NCBI GenBank assembly: GCA_032358165.1
Contig: JAALGY010000034.1
Coordinates: forward strand, 310,001 to 374,000
Reading direction: 5' to 3'
DNA: 64,000 nucleotides
DNA from: Diplosphaera chodatii
Taxonomy: Eukaryota > Chlorophyta > Trebouxiophyceae > Prasiolales > Stichococcaceae
A model generated the notes under the pieces. That model did no database searches, was not told the origin of the DNA, and saw only the letters and a program-made list of their open reading frames with translations. The translations under genes were made by a program, and so were the position numbers. The stretch's first letter is position 1, and each line of letters opens with the position of its first letter. Of this stretch, positions 1 through 10,806 are shown piece by piece.

Positions 1-1
1 C

Positions 2-2151
2 ACCTTTGAGGACGCCTACTTCAAGTCGATGGGCGCCGGCACCGGCGTCAACTACGGCTACTCCAGGTGCGGCTGCCGGCCGGGTGCCAAGGCGCCAGGG
101 CTCCTGCAGCCGCTGGGCATGGCTGCTGCAGGGCCTACACACCTTTGTCATGGTGGACAGCTGGGACTGGGGTACACCTGGCAGAAACATGATCATCAGA
201 AGCGCAGAAGAAACACGCAAAACTATCTATCGGTGCGAGGCGATGCTGTGTGTGTTGCAGCGCTCCTCCGGCGAGGGTGTGGGACTACAAGACGTGCATG
301 GAGGTCGACAGCCAGTTCTTCTACTCAGGTGCCGTCAGACGTCAGATCTGTTGTTCATTCACCTGGCAGGCATGCTGTGCTGGTTCATGCTGGGTCAGGC
401 AGGGCGTCTCGTCATCTGGTCCCACTGGCACCTTGGATCTGAAACTCATATGGTATGTTGGGGTTCAGCGCATCAGAATTGCTCTGTCCACTCGACTGCA
501 GGTCCTCCGTATGACGAGATTGCGCGCGTCTACATCCAGGTGCTGACGCACATTGCCCTGCACCGCACCATGCTGATGCTTCTCGGCAGCAGCTGCACGC
601 GGTGCAGAATAGACTCACTGCTGTGTTCGGCACCACACTGGTAGTGCAGCTTTGCGCACACAAGCTGCACGTCATTGATGTCGTTGTTGTGTCCTTGCAG
701 AACTACCTCAGCGCGGGCCTGCAGATGAACATCAGCAAGAAGGAGGTCCTGGTGAGCACAGCTGTAGGCCTGTGCAGGTTGCGATGGCTCATTGGTTTGC
801 CACTCTGACAACCCATGTCGAAGTCCCATGGGTTGGCACAACCCATGTCAAGTCTGCCAAATGCAGCTGCATGTGTTCCAATTCTCTCCAGCATGCAGGT
901 GCCAATGGCATGCCAGCAGTCAGTGTGCGATCAGCGGTGACCAAGCTGCGCTGCGCTAGACTGTGGAACGCGAGCTGTAGCTACCAACGGGGTGCTGATG
1001 ACACCTGCGCTCTGCTGCAACAGGTGGTATCTGCCATGGAGGCGGTGGGCGTCATGGAGCTGCTAACCAAGTGGAGCTCCAAGCCCCAGAATCCCAAGGT
1101 GCGTGGTCGCGCAGCATACCATTCGTTCCGTTTTTCTTTCTTTTTTTCCGTCTTTTTTCAAATTTTCTGGGCGTTTTTCATTCACTTCGATGCTACTGTC
1201 AGACGCGCGCCAAACCTCGAGAGCAGAGGCAACGCGGTTCTGCAAGCTGTTTGCACACGCTGTGGGATCGCAAGCGAGCTGTTCAGCAGCGGAGAAGCTC
1301 TCACAAAGTTTCTCCCACCCACCCACCCCTGGATGATTCCTTTGACGCCCACGACTGCTGCTGTGTGCGATCGCGGGCTCACCCGTTCACTGACGGCGGG
1401 GTTGCACCTCGGCTCCTCGCTGTGTGTGCAACCTGTACGGAGATCTTGGGAATCAGTACTCGGGGGTAAGGTGTAGGTTCCTAACTTAGGGGCCTTTCAT
1501 CTTAACACGCCAATATCTTATGGCTAAACAGCTCAGCAGTTCAGCAAAAGACATGAGACGTTGCTCTGCAGGGCTGGCACAGCGTGTCTGCTGTGGTGGT
1601 GCGGCACTGCGGCTGTGTGTTTCGTCACGGCGGCAATGGTGACGCCCCAGGGCGAACAGTGCACAGTATTTCAGCAGCATGATGACCCTCTGTCGTAATT
1701 TGTGCAGATCCCGTATGTGATGGTGCGGGGCAACTCGGACTACCTGTACAAGCCCATCACCAAGCTCGCCAACGGCACCTGGGGGTATGCTTCGCCATGT
1801 CCACATGCATTACAAGCAAAGCTACCTGCTCATTGCAAACGACTAGCCTGGCAATGCACAGTGACTCCCGAGGCAGCACGTTGAGTGGAGTGTGCAAACC
1901 AACTCGAATGAGCTGTGGGCCAGGCCCAGTGCGTCTGATGCTGGTGTCCAACTGCGCTTTTTACATGTGGCGGCAGGTATGAGCCGGACCCACCGGAGTT
2001 CAACTTCAGCACGGGCTACGCGTACGCAATCGCCACCACCTCCAACGTCGTGTTGCAGTACCTGAAGACTGGCTGCATTGCAAAGTACAGCGCCAGGTCG
2101 GCAAGATGCACCTACATCATCAACTACCCCGGCACCATTCCCAGCGCATGA
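2..2151 (+). CDS. Nucleoside-phosphorylase-clan protein (purine nucleoside permease-like), 5' partial
   Basis: Seven exons are readable: 2-66, 261-328, 502-539, 701-751, 1024-1098, 1708-1784 and 1977-2151 (stop TGA). All intron phases agree. The 5' end lies outside the window. The segment with VVSAMEAVGV followed, one intron later, by IPYVMVRGNSDYLY resembles the 'MEA...IRG.SD' core of nucleoside phosphorylases. The tail FSTGYAYAIATTSNVVL resembles the C-terminus of NUP-type purine nucleoside permeases, which belong to the same clan. An early VDSQFFYSG also fits NUP proteins. If right, it binds or cleaves nucleosides or helps their uptake. The 609-nt intron 1099-1707 has a T-rich stretch near 1135-1175. 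The gene converges on trpB. The family call is from motif memory only; the exon model is firmer than the name. Confidence 0.55.
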
Positions 2152-2654
2152 CCGCTGGCAGCTCGGGATGTCCAGCAATATTGGTATCTGGGTACCATAT
2201 TCATTGGTCTATGCCTAGTGCAGCATTGCGATCTGCTTGACGGGCCAGCCCCCATGACATCGTGCATCAAGGGGCTGAAACCTGCATTTATCCAATGGGG
2301 ACTGTTAGGCCGGCATATGTCTGTTTGGGCTGTTGATGCTAACGACTATGCACTGATGTGAGCACTGCAGCGCCTCACTGTCAGACCCGCATCTTGCAGG
2401 TTCATCTGCAGTCAGCTACTGTTTCGTGATGCAATCCAATTCGAGTGTAGTCACATGTTGACAATAATGCAGGATCTGTTCGGCCAAAACGCCAAAAGAA
2501 CTCCACCACACCAGAAACCAGGCATGTCGGAACCATTTCGCCGCAGCCAATCTTAGTTTAAAGCCTGCAACATGCATAGGTGCACACATGCACCCATGCA
2601 ACAACCGCTGCTGGCTGTCGTCTGCGTTGCATGTTGCTGCTGTAGCTAATTGCA
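2152..2654. other. Intergenic, tail-to-tail
   Basis: About 500 bases between the stop codons of two converging genes. I see no coding exon, repeat or RNA gene here; it should hold both 3' UTRs. Confidence 0.6.
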
Positions 2655-5406
2655 CTAGGTCAGCTGGTCCAGGTTATCCCGGATCTCCCCAGTCTCCATG
2701 TCGAAGTAGCGCATCGCAGCGTTCACGTCCTTGTCGCCGCGTCCGCTGCAGCACAGCACAATGCGCGCGCCAGCTGGCACTGTCTGCGTGAGCTCCTCTA
2801 GATGCGCAATGGCGTGGCTGGTCTCCAGCGCCGGGATGATGCCCTCCGTGCGCGACAGCAGGCTGAAGGCCTCCAGCGCCTGGGCGTCGGTGGCCGACAC
2901 GTACTCGGCGCGCCCGATGTCCTTGAAGTGGCTGTGCTCTGGACCGATGCCCGGGTAGTCCAGGCTGCAGGCAGCAAACACTAAATCCTTAGGAGCGAGG
3001 GGGGTGGCAGAGTGCAACAACAGAGTGTGTGACTGATGAGGTGAAGTTGCACTGAACAGACCCCTGGGTGCGCGATCCCCACACACAGGAGCGACTTGCA
3101 GCCGTCCCGCCAACGCAATTCAGGACAATACATGTGGGTCTCAAACCTGGATCGCATTTTGATGCAGCAACCCCAACACACACCGAAATCAGGCACACCC
3201 TGCTGAAGTGGCGCGGGGCTCAATGACAAGCCCCTCAGCGTCCTGCAGCAGGCAGCTTACACCCGAGATGTAATTTAGGGTTTGAGGGAGCGACCCACCC
3301 TGCGGAGATGGAGTGGGGGTCGATGACCTGACCCTCCGCGTCCTGCAGCAGGTAGCTGAAGCTGCCGTGCAGCACGCCGGGCGAGCCCTTGGTCAGCGTC
3401 GCCGCGTGCTTCGCGGTGTCCAGCCCATGGCCGCTGGCCTCCACGCCCACCAGCCGCACCCCCTCCTCCTCCTGCACTTTCGCAAATGCAAACCTGAAAG
3501 CCGCCCCGTTGTAGGTAGCACCGTGGGGCACCCCAGTCGTCCTTCTACGTGTAGGGCATTTAGGGCTCGGAGATCGTCCCGAAGCAGAGGCACGTGAGGC
3601 AACCTCGGCTCTACATCGTTCAACCCGCTCTCTAAGCGCACCCCGGATACATCGCACCCCAGACATATGCAGTGCAACCCTGCTGCGCTGAGTTCAGACG
3701 CTTCCTGCCTCGACAGTAAGCAGTCATGGCCCACACTGAGGGTATGCTGCTCATGCATGCACCCAGCAGGGTGTACAGCACTGGCAATGACACTGCCTGC
3801 GGCCCAAGCGAGAGGTGCTGTGACGCTGCTGACATGCTGTTGACATATCTGTGCTGCGAAGTAGTACAGTGGACTGAAAAGCGCTCAGGCAGAGAAACCT
3901 GGGAGTGGACTGGCGGCACAGCATGCTGCTGTAAGCCACCAATGCAACCCAGCAGCTCGTCCGCCTCAGCACCCCTTGAGGTGCTGTCATACCTACAGAT
4001 AATACTTTGGCCTGTACCCTGAACAGCGCCTGACCAGGGCAGCAAGACAAAGTGCATGCTCACCACGAAGTCGTGGAACAGGCCGATGGCGTTGCTGCCG
4101 CCGCCGACGCACGCCAGCAGCACGTCGGGCAGCCCGCCCCACGCCGCGCGGCACTGCTCCTTCGTCTCCCGCCCGATGATCGCCTGGAAGTCCCGCACCT
4201 GCATGGCGAGTCACAGATTGTGTTAGTTTGGGTGGTCTGCTTACTGCTCCACTCAGCTCCAACCACCACATTGTTGCTTTCCAGCTCATGTTCCATTGGG
4301 ATGATGGTCCGGACAGATCGCTGGTCACCAAAGACTCCAGGGTGCAGTGGCACCCACCATCATGGGGTAGGGGTGCGGGCCAGCGGCGCTGCCCAGGATG
4401 TAGTGCGTCGTCTCCACGTTGGTGACCCCGTCCCGGATCGCCTCGCTGGTGGCATCCTGCAAGAGCATGACTGCAGTTGCAACAGACACATGACCCGAAT
4501 CAGCAGTTCGTTAGAAGGACGCCCGAGCCAGCGCGAGGATGCTGGGTAGTGATGAGGCAAAGCGCCCGTAACATCCTCTTTACAGGAACACGTGTGTGCT
4601 GCCGTAACGAGGAGTGCTGGGGTGCGCTGCCAGTTTGGATGCAGGTGCTGGTCTGCCTATTGCACGGGCCAATGCATGACGCTTTCGTGACAATTGCATG
4701 ATCACATCAATCTGGTTTGCTCGACCGGTTGAGTGGACAAGCCGGGAACACTTGCCTTCAGCGTGGCGGTGCCGGCGGCCACCTCCCGCACCTCCGCCCC
4801 CAGCAGCCGCATGCGGAAAACGTTCAGCTGCTGCCGCTCCATGTCCTGTGTTGCAACACTTGCCCTGAGTGACAGTGACACACAACGACGGGTACCGTGA
4901 TTGCTGATGTGGTTGCAGGTGGGGTGCATGTGGCCGAGCCTGTGCATCTGCCTGTTCTTATTGCACCTCGGCAGCAGACAGTGTCTAAAAGCACTGGAGC
5001 AACTGACCTTCTTGCCCATGTAGACGATGCACTTCAGCCCGAACTTGGCGCACACCGTAGCCTGCACGATGGTAAGCGAGATGTCTAGTGCCAGAGCACA
5101 GCAAAGCCAGCACAACATGCCGGCGATCCAGCCCTGAGCTGCGAGCGCAGCGCAGCTGCATGCATGGCGCAGGTTTCCGCTGCAGGGTGTCTGCACCCAA
5201 CCCACCGTGGCCACGCCGTGCTGCCCTGCCCCTGTCTCCGCAATGATGCGCTGCTTGCCCATTCGCCGGCACAGCAGGACCTGCACAACAGCGGGACACA
5301 GTGTCAACCCTCAGCATACGCACTGCATCTCACACAGCGGCATGTCGTTGCCAGGGCCTGCATGACGCCCTATCGTTCAGCGAGAAGCTGCTCGCCTGGC
5401 CCAGCG

Positions 5407-5437
<31 letters not shown>

Positions 5438-6199
5438 CAGGTCCTCGCGCTTGAGGTAGATCTCTGCGCGTGTGCCGTCTGGCCTGCACACCAGCCAGAC
5501 TTCCTCATCAGGTGCGGCGCCAAGCTGGCACGCAAAACTGCGCCACGTGGCCGCAGCGTCACGCAGCAGGGCTTCTGATATCACTGAGCGAGAAAGCTGC
5601 CTGCAGTCACCGTTTGTAGTGCTCCGACAGCCGCTCAGCATGGTACAATGGCGAGGGGCGCCCTACATAGTCCTTCAGCAGTGCTGCGTACTCCCTCTGC
5701 AGGACAGCGAGGGCGTACTGGGGTCAGCTGCAGCAGCAGTGACAGCTAGGGTGTTCTGAACGCATGTTTGGACCAAAGCTTGCATGCGATCAAATCTTTT
5801 CGACAATGGTGACGTCGAGCATCTGAATGCAAATCATGAAGACATCGGGGTGCATAGCGCCCGAAGTCTGCTTGCCTGGAATGTAGGGTCTGCCTGGATC
5901 GCCCTGTAATCCTCCTCCAGCTTTGCCAGTGCCGCAATCAGCGTCTCCGGCACGTACTTGCCTCCGAATTTGCCAAACCGGCCCGCAGCGTCTGGCCGCT
6001 GTGCAGGCGAGTTCGTGGGCAGAGGCTGCTCTGGCATAGCCACGACCGCTGCTGCTGCCATCTTGCAGCTGTTTCTGCGAGCGTGCCTGCGTTGCAGGCG
6101 ATGAATCACTGCGCTAAAACTGGCCTGGCGGCCTCCCGCTGGCACCACAACATGCGCACAGCCGACAGCCCGGCCGCTGGTGGATGCTACACCTGCCAT
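2655..6199 (-). CDS. trpB: Tryptophan synthase beta chain, plastid-targeted
   Basis: Catalyses indole plus L-serine to L-tryptophan with PLP, the last step of tryptophan synthesis, in the plastid. Ten exons: 6199-5876, 5696-5611, 5483-5396, 5280-5206, 5061-5008, 4845-4756, 4456-4358, 4198-4064, 3471-3299, 2964-2655. They sum to 1434 nt (477 aa) with every phase consistent. [15 protein letters not shown] opens the mature domain. HTGAHKINN carries the PLP lysine (K159), ETGAGQHG the catalytic Glu (E181, the same 22-residue spacing as Salmonella K87/E109), and GGGSNAIG the phosphate loop. SGRGDKD and the normal C-terminus follow. The first ~70 residues are Ala/Arg/Ser-rich and acid-poor, as a chloroplast transit peptide should be. 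I chose the ATG at 6199 (MAGVAS); an in-frame ATG at 6253 would add 18 residues. Introns 1, 3 and 6 have GC donors. Confidence 0.95.
4457..4755 (-). other. GC-AG intron 6 of trpB
   Basis: The exon ends CTGAAG and the intron starts GCAAGT. The join gives [14 protein letters not shown], as in other TrpB proteins. The nearby GTGTTC would break the frame. Confidence 0.9.
5281..5395 (-). other. GC-AG intron 3 of trpB
   Basis: The exon ends GGCCAG and the intron starts GCGAGC. The join gives [15 protein letters not shown], the exact length of the conserved NNALGQALLAKRMGK segment. Confidence 0.88.
5697..5875 (-). other. GC-AG intron 1 of trpB
   Basis: The exon ends TTCCAG and the intron starts GCAAGC. 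Joining to the AGG codon at 5696 gives [16 protein letters not shown], which matches TrpB without gap. No GT in the right phase is available. Confidence 0.9.
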
Positions 6200-7005
6200 G
6201 ATGGTATCAAAGATATGCTCGGCTTGCCGCAATGCCAAAGCGCGTACCTGCATGCACCACCCATTCTGAGAGTCTTGCCACCCCCCGGGAAGCTAGCCGA
6301 CTCGGAAATCAAGCCCACGAGATCCGCGAAACGATCACTGTCACTTCGCCGTCCCGCAGGCAAACAGATCGCGAACCGTCCACAGCGCGTGTCTCAGAAC
6401 AAGCTTCGGACCGTAGCCAGTCAAGCTACGCTCGCTGCGCAACAGCCGCCACACAGCCGGGTGTACCGCAGGGACTCCTCGCTGGCTGGTGTCTAGCCCG
6501 CCCGGCTGGCGCTGGCGGGGGCGTTCTGCAGCGGTCTCAGGTGCGCAGTGTGGTACTCTGACCTCACTCAGCAGATAGTAGAGACAAGCTTTGCGCGCAT
6601 GCATGGCAATGCTGTGATACACCGGGCAGGGACGTCCGTGGTTTGGTGACGGTGCACTTCCTGCACTTTGTCTCGTGGCGGATACTTTCCATGCATCTAT
6701 CTTGCGTCGGTGTACGTATGTGTGTCGGCAGCCTTTCCAAGCAGTCCCGGCAGTGCATGTGCACCCTGGGCCGTAGGGATGCAACCTGCCAGGGGCCCCA
6801 TCCTCTTGATCGCCAGTGCCGCCTGTGTGACGCTCTCGTATCGCCACTCTGCAGGCACAGCAGCTCCTGAGGTACAGCGGGGAGCGGGTGGATTTCCGCA
6901 GCCGTCAGACCTACATCAGCCGCACCACCGCCAGCTGCAAGTAGTTGCCCTATATTGCACAACCTGCAAGCAGACCGCCTGCGGCTGCTCCCGCCGGTGA
7001 TCAGC
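6200..7005. other. Divergent intergenic region
   Basis: About 800 bases between the divergent starts of trpB and the 7006 gene, so it should hold both promoters and 5' UTRs. I recognise no clear TATA box, exon or repeat. Open frames here lack splice logic and look like chance. Confidence 0.5.
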
Positions 7006-10000
7006 ATGGCGGCGGGCCCGCCAGACGAGGACGATCTGGTGGACGAGCTGCTGCATGACGACCGGGGCCGCTGCGAGGACAGCAGCCCACCGAAGCGGCC
7101 CAAATCCGGCGGCCACCCCCACTGGCAGCACACCAACAGCAAACTCGCCAGCACCGAGCGCTCACACTCACAGCCCCCAGCGTCACCAGCAGCTGACGGC
7201 GGCCCCTTCAACGCAGCCAGCAGCCTGGCAGCGGAAGCGGCCAACATTTTCTCACGTCTGAGCACCAGTAGCAGCGGTAGCCCTTCCGGGTCCAAGGCCG
7301 CGGCGGAGGCTGCGGCGGCCTTTGCAGTTGGCGACGGCAGTGCGCAGCCGCCGGGAACCATTCATCCGGGCGGGAGCGCTGCGCCATGCGGAGAGGTGGG
7401 TTTTAACTGCAGGGAGTCTGCTCATTCCTCCGCAATGTTGACCCTGGGAAGCCCTTGCAGGTGGTGCTGCCTTGTCAGGCCTTCAGAGGCCCTGATGCAG
7501 CCTCTCGTCTGTGCTACAAATCGACGACATCAGTCGCAGCTGCAGGTCTCATGACCCTGCAGGTCATCGTAGCAATGTCTGTCGCACCAAAGGATGTGCG
7601 GCGGCTTCACGGCTGGCAGCAGCTTTGCCGTACGACCATCCTCAGCATGGTGTCACCCTGTCCCAGGCACTGATGTGCTGCCATGTGCTGTCCCGCAGAG
7701 CGCGGCGGACCTGCGGCGGCTGCACGACCGGCAGTGGGACTGGGCGCTGGCGGTGCACGGCAGCGAGGAGGCCGCCCTGGCTGCAGGTGCAGACCTTCAC
7801 AATCTCCAGCCACTCTGGAAGGCACACGAGATCTGAATGCAGTGAGGGCGCCTCCAGCCACTCTAGATGGCACACGAGAATCCGAATGCAGTGAGGGCGC
7901 TTGATGATGCCAATCTTCCGTCTCGCAGCAACTCGAGGCTTCAGCCGTGCACAAAACACTGCCACTTCCCGCAGGCTGGAAGGCGAAGGACGAGCCCGAC
8001 TACGCGCTGTACAGCGTGTACATGGGGAAGGTGCGCAGGTGCCTGGAGTCTCCAGACGTCGAGGACCAGACCTCGAAGGCCGGCGCCCTGCTGCTGCGCA
8101 TGGTGCTGGCCTTCCGCGCATACATGGCCTGCCTGGTGAGGATCCGCAGGTTGTCAAGGTCCAGTGTGTTATTGTAGTTGCATTCTGCATGTGGTATAGC
8201 ACGCCGCAGCTGCTGTATCAAGGACGCCCGTTGCAAAGCGCGGCAGCGTGCTGCAGCAGCATGTGCAAAGCGTAATGCAGACATGCCCGTTTTCAGTGGA
8301 GTCCTCGTGTTTCTCAGCAAAATGCTGCGGAGTTTACCAGACGCTGACTCTCCTACAGTATGCTAGCGGCACACTTGTGATGGATCACTGATCCTTTGTC
8401 CCCAAACCCTAAAGCCTGAATCATTCTGAGCACACGCTGCTCCCCACCGCAGTACGCCAGCGGCGCCTTCGTCATGGAGCACCGGTACTCCAACCTGGAG
8501 ACGCTCAGCCAGCTGGGGGAGCTCAGCGCGGAGGTGGCCACGCTGTCCGGCGGCCGGGAGCAGACCGCCTACAGGTGCGAGCCGCTGTGCAGTCCGCTCG
8601 GTCTGGTCATGCATGTCTTGCACAGCACCGCTGAAGATTGCATGACATCTCTGGTGTCACTCTTACTCCACATGGTGTGGTGTTGCAGCACATGGTCGCC
8701 TGGTTGTGACCTTGCCTGATGCCATTCTGTGATGGTTGTCGGCTGTTCAGGCCCAAAGGCGACAGCGCTGCTGTCAGCAACGCGGACAGCGCAGCGCGCG
8801 ACAACAGCGGCGCCCCGCAGACCAACTTACCCGCTGTGGACAGCGACGCTGGCAGCCCGGGCACAGCGCCCGGGGCCCCGGCATCGGGAGAAGCAGGAGA
8901 AGCAGCAGCAGCGGAAGCGTCGGCGCCGCCGGCCCGCAGCCGTCGCAGCGAGTCGGCGCCGGTGGTGCGGCGGCTGGGCGGGCTGGGGGCTGTGCGCACA
9001 CGGCACCAGGAGTCTTCACCCGGTGGAGACGACCTCCGGGGCCGCCGCAGCCTGGACCTGGCGCCCCTCAGCGAGAACAGCGCCACCCGGCCCAGTGAGC
9101 TGTAGTGATAGTGTTGTACTCTGGTGCACAAGACCCCTGACGTACATAGTGCAGCCTGAGCCATGAGCAGGCCAGAGTCTGCTTGCTAAGGCTTAAGCAG
9201 GGCCCGAGGATTTCCCCTGTGCAGACGAGCCAGGCTGCTCACCAACCCACCGCTCCATGCTTTGTGAAGGAGCCGTTCTGGAAGTTGCAATCAATGACTC
9301 GCATGCACAGTGCTTGATCTGACGTCATTCCTACTGCAGCAAAACATGTTCAAGCCAGGCCCTCCCGCTGGGCGCCAACCTGCCGCCATTGACCCTGCAG
9401 GCGCCGAGAAGCTGAAGAAGGCATACCGAGACCGCGCCACAATGGATGTGCGGCCCACCATTGCAGCCATCAACCTCAGCGCCAAGCAGTGGCGGGAGGT
9501 GCTGCAGGTGCGTCTTTCCTGTAATGACACAGACTGCTTGTAAAGCAAAGCGCTGACACATGAAGGCGGCAGTCGCATGCACTTGCTCAGTTTATGACAC
9601 CCCAGCTGTATGTAGGGTACTCACAAGTAGCTGGTATGTCTGACAGACATGCAGATTGCGAGAAGCTGACCAGTTGTGGTGGTCTGGGGCAATCGGGTGC
9701 TATTGATGCTTGAACTGCTGGTGCCCCACCCTGCAGCGGCGGCGGGCTCTGGACGCCGAGCTGGAGCGCAGCCAGGCAGACCGCAAAACCCTGCTGGCGC
9801 GCCTTCAGGTGCACATGCTGTATGTCAGCTAGAAAACTACTTGGCAATGTTTACTGCATTCCCGTCAGACTTCTGCCTCTCCGACTGCTTGCACAGCGCA
9901 CCTGCCTGCCGGGCCTGCTGGCAGCCCGCGCCCTCACGCTGCAGGACAAGCGTGTGCGGCACGAGCACATCAGCCAGTCAAAAACCGCGCCCATCTTACA

Positions 10001-10450
10001 TAACAGCCTTGAAAAGCTTGGTAGCGCGAGTGCAGATGCTGACGATGCGGGGCGGCATGGGGCGGGAGGGCGTGGTGGACGCGTCCGCGGCCCTGCGGTC
10101 CAACTTGGATGCCGAGGGGCGCGTCATCACGGACTTCTCCTCCTGGTTCACGTGCCACCTGCTGGCCCCCCTGCAGCACGCGCGCTGCAACGCCACCTGC
10201 TACCCCTACATGGTGCGCCCCATGGGTTTTTGTTCTTGCCTGTGAAGTACGGCAGTCTCAGCTGCGGGGTATTTGATGGTACACTATGGGTAGTCAGCCG
10301 CAGTGTTCAAGGCTGGTGGCGATCATCAGCTACAAAGGGTGCACGGAAGCAATCAGATCATCTGACACACTTGATGGTTTGGGTTCTGCCATGCAGCCGG
10401 ATGTGATCGGCATCTCTGATGAGCTGGCCGCAGAGACGCAGGCAGCATGA
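7006..10450 (+). CDS. Uncharacterised multi-exon protein, Ala/Ser/Pro-rich with charged segments
   Basis: Not recognised. Well-supported exons: 7006-7395 (ATG; acidic start PPDEDDLVDELL, then Ser/Ala-rich), 7699-7786, 7975-8135, 8453-8574, 8751-9094 (Ala/Ser/Arg-rich), about 9311-9507, 9737-9808, about 10024-10212 and 10397-10450 (TGA). Phases agree through 9094. The next exon can be joined in frame only by a weak acceptor at 9310; a better acceptor just before CAAAACATG breaks the frame. The gene could therefore instead stop at 9105, with a second gene after it. The sequence between 9809 and 10023 is unresolved. The exon at 9737 is a short basic/acidic helix that could be coiled coil. The conserved-looking core is LHDRQWDWALAVHG and SVYMGKVRRCLES. 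A regulatory or scaffold role would be a guess. Confidence 0.55.
7804..7900. repeat. Tandem duplication of ~48 nt in an intron
   Basis: Two adjacent copies (7804-7851 and 7852-7900) starting CTCCAGCCACTCT and ending GTGAGGGCGC differ at a few bases. They lie in the intron between the exons at 7699 and 7975. Confidence 0.9.
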
Positions 10451-10806
10451 GGCAACCAGTGCTCGAAGATTGGCGACAACACAGACACCAGCTGTGGGAG
10501 CAGCAGTATGTAGAGGCTGAGAGTAGGGCTTGCAATCTGGCTGCTGTCGAAGACAGCACAGCATCGGTAGCATCAGTGACTCTGGGCAGGCATTGCCATG
10601 ACGGAGGTGCTGCGCCAAACAAATCAGCCCTATTTGATCAGTCAAACATAACCAAGCGTGCTCCATGTAGCAGAGCATGTCCGCTGTGCATAAACAGCCA
10701 GCACATATTGTTGCCGCCTTCGTTGTGCAACTACCTTCACTATCAAATGCAACCTCCTGGCATTGTGCGTCTCGAAAGCCGATGCCTTCAGGTGCGACTT
10801 CCCTCT
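10451..10806. other. Intergenic, tail-to-tail
   Basis: About 350 bases between two converging stop codons. No exon or repeat seen. Confidence 0.5.

Noticed and set aside
8729..9166. Arg-rich run suggesting a bZIP basic region
   Set aside because: It is in the wrong frame of a coding exon; the in-phase frame there is Ala/Ser/Pro-rich with no bZIP signature.
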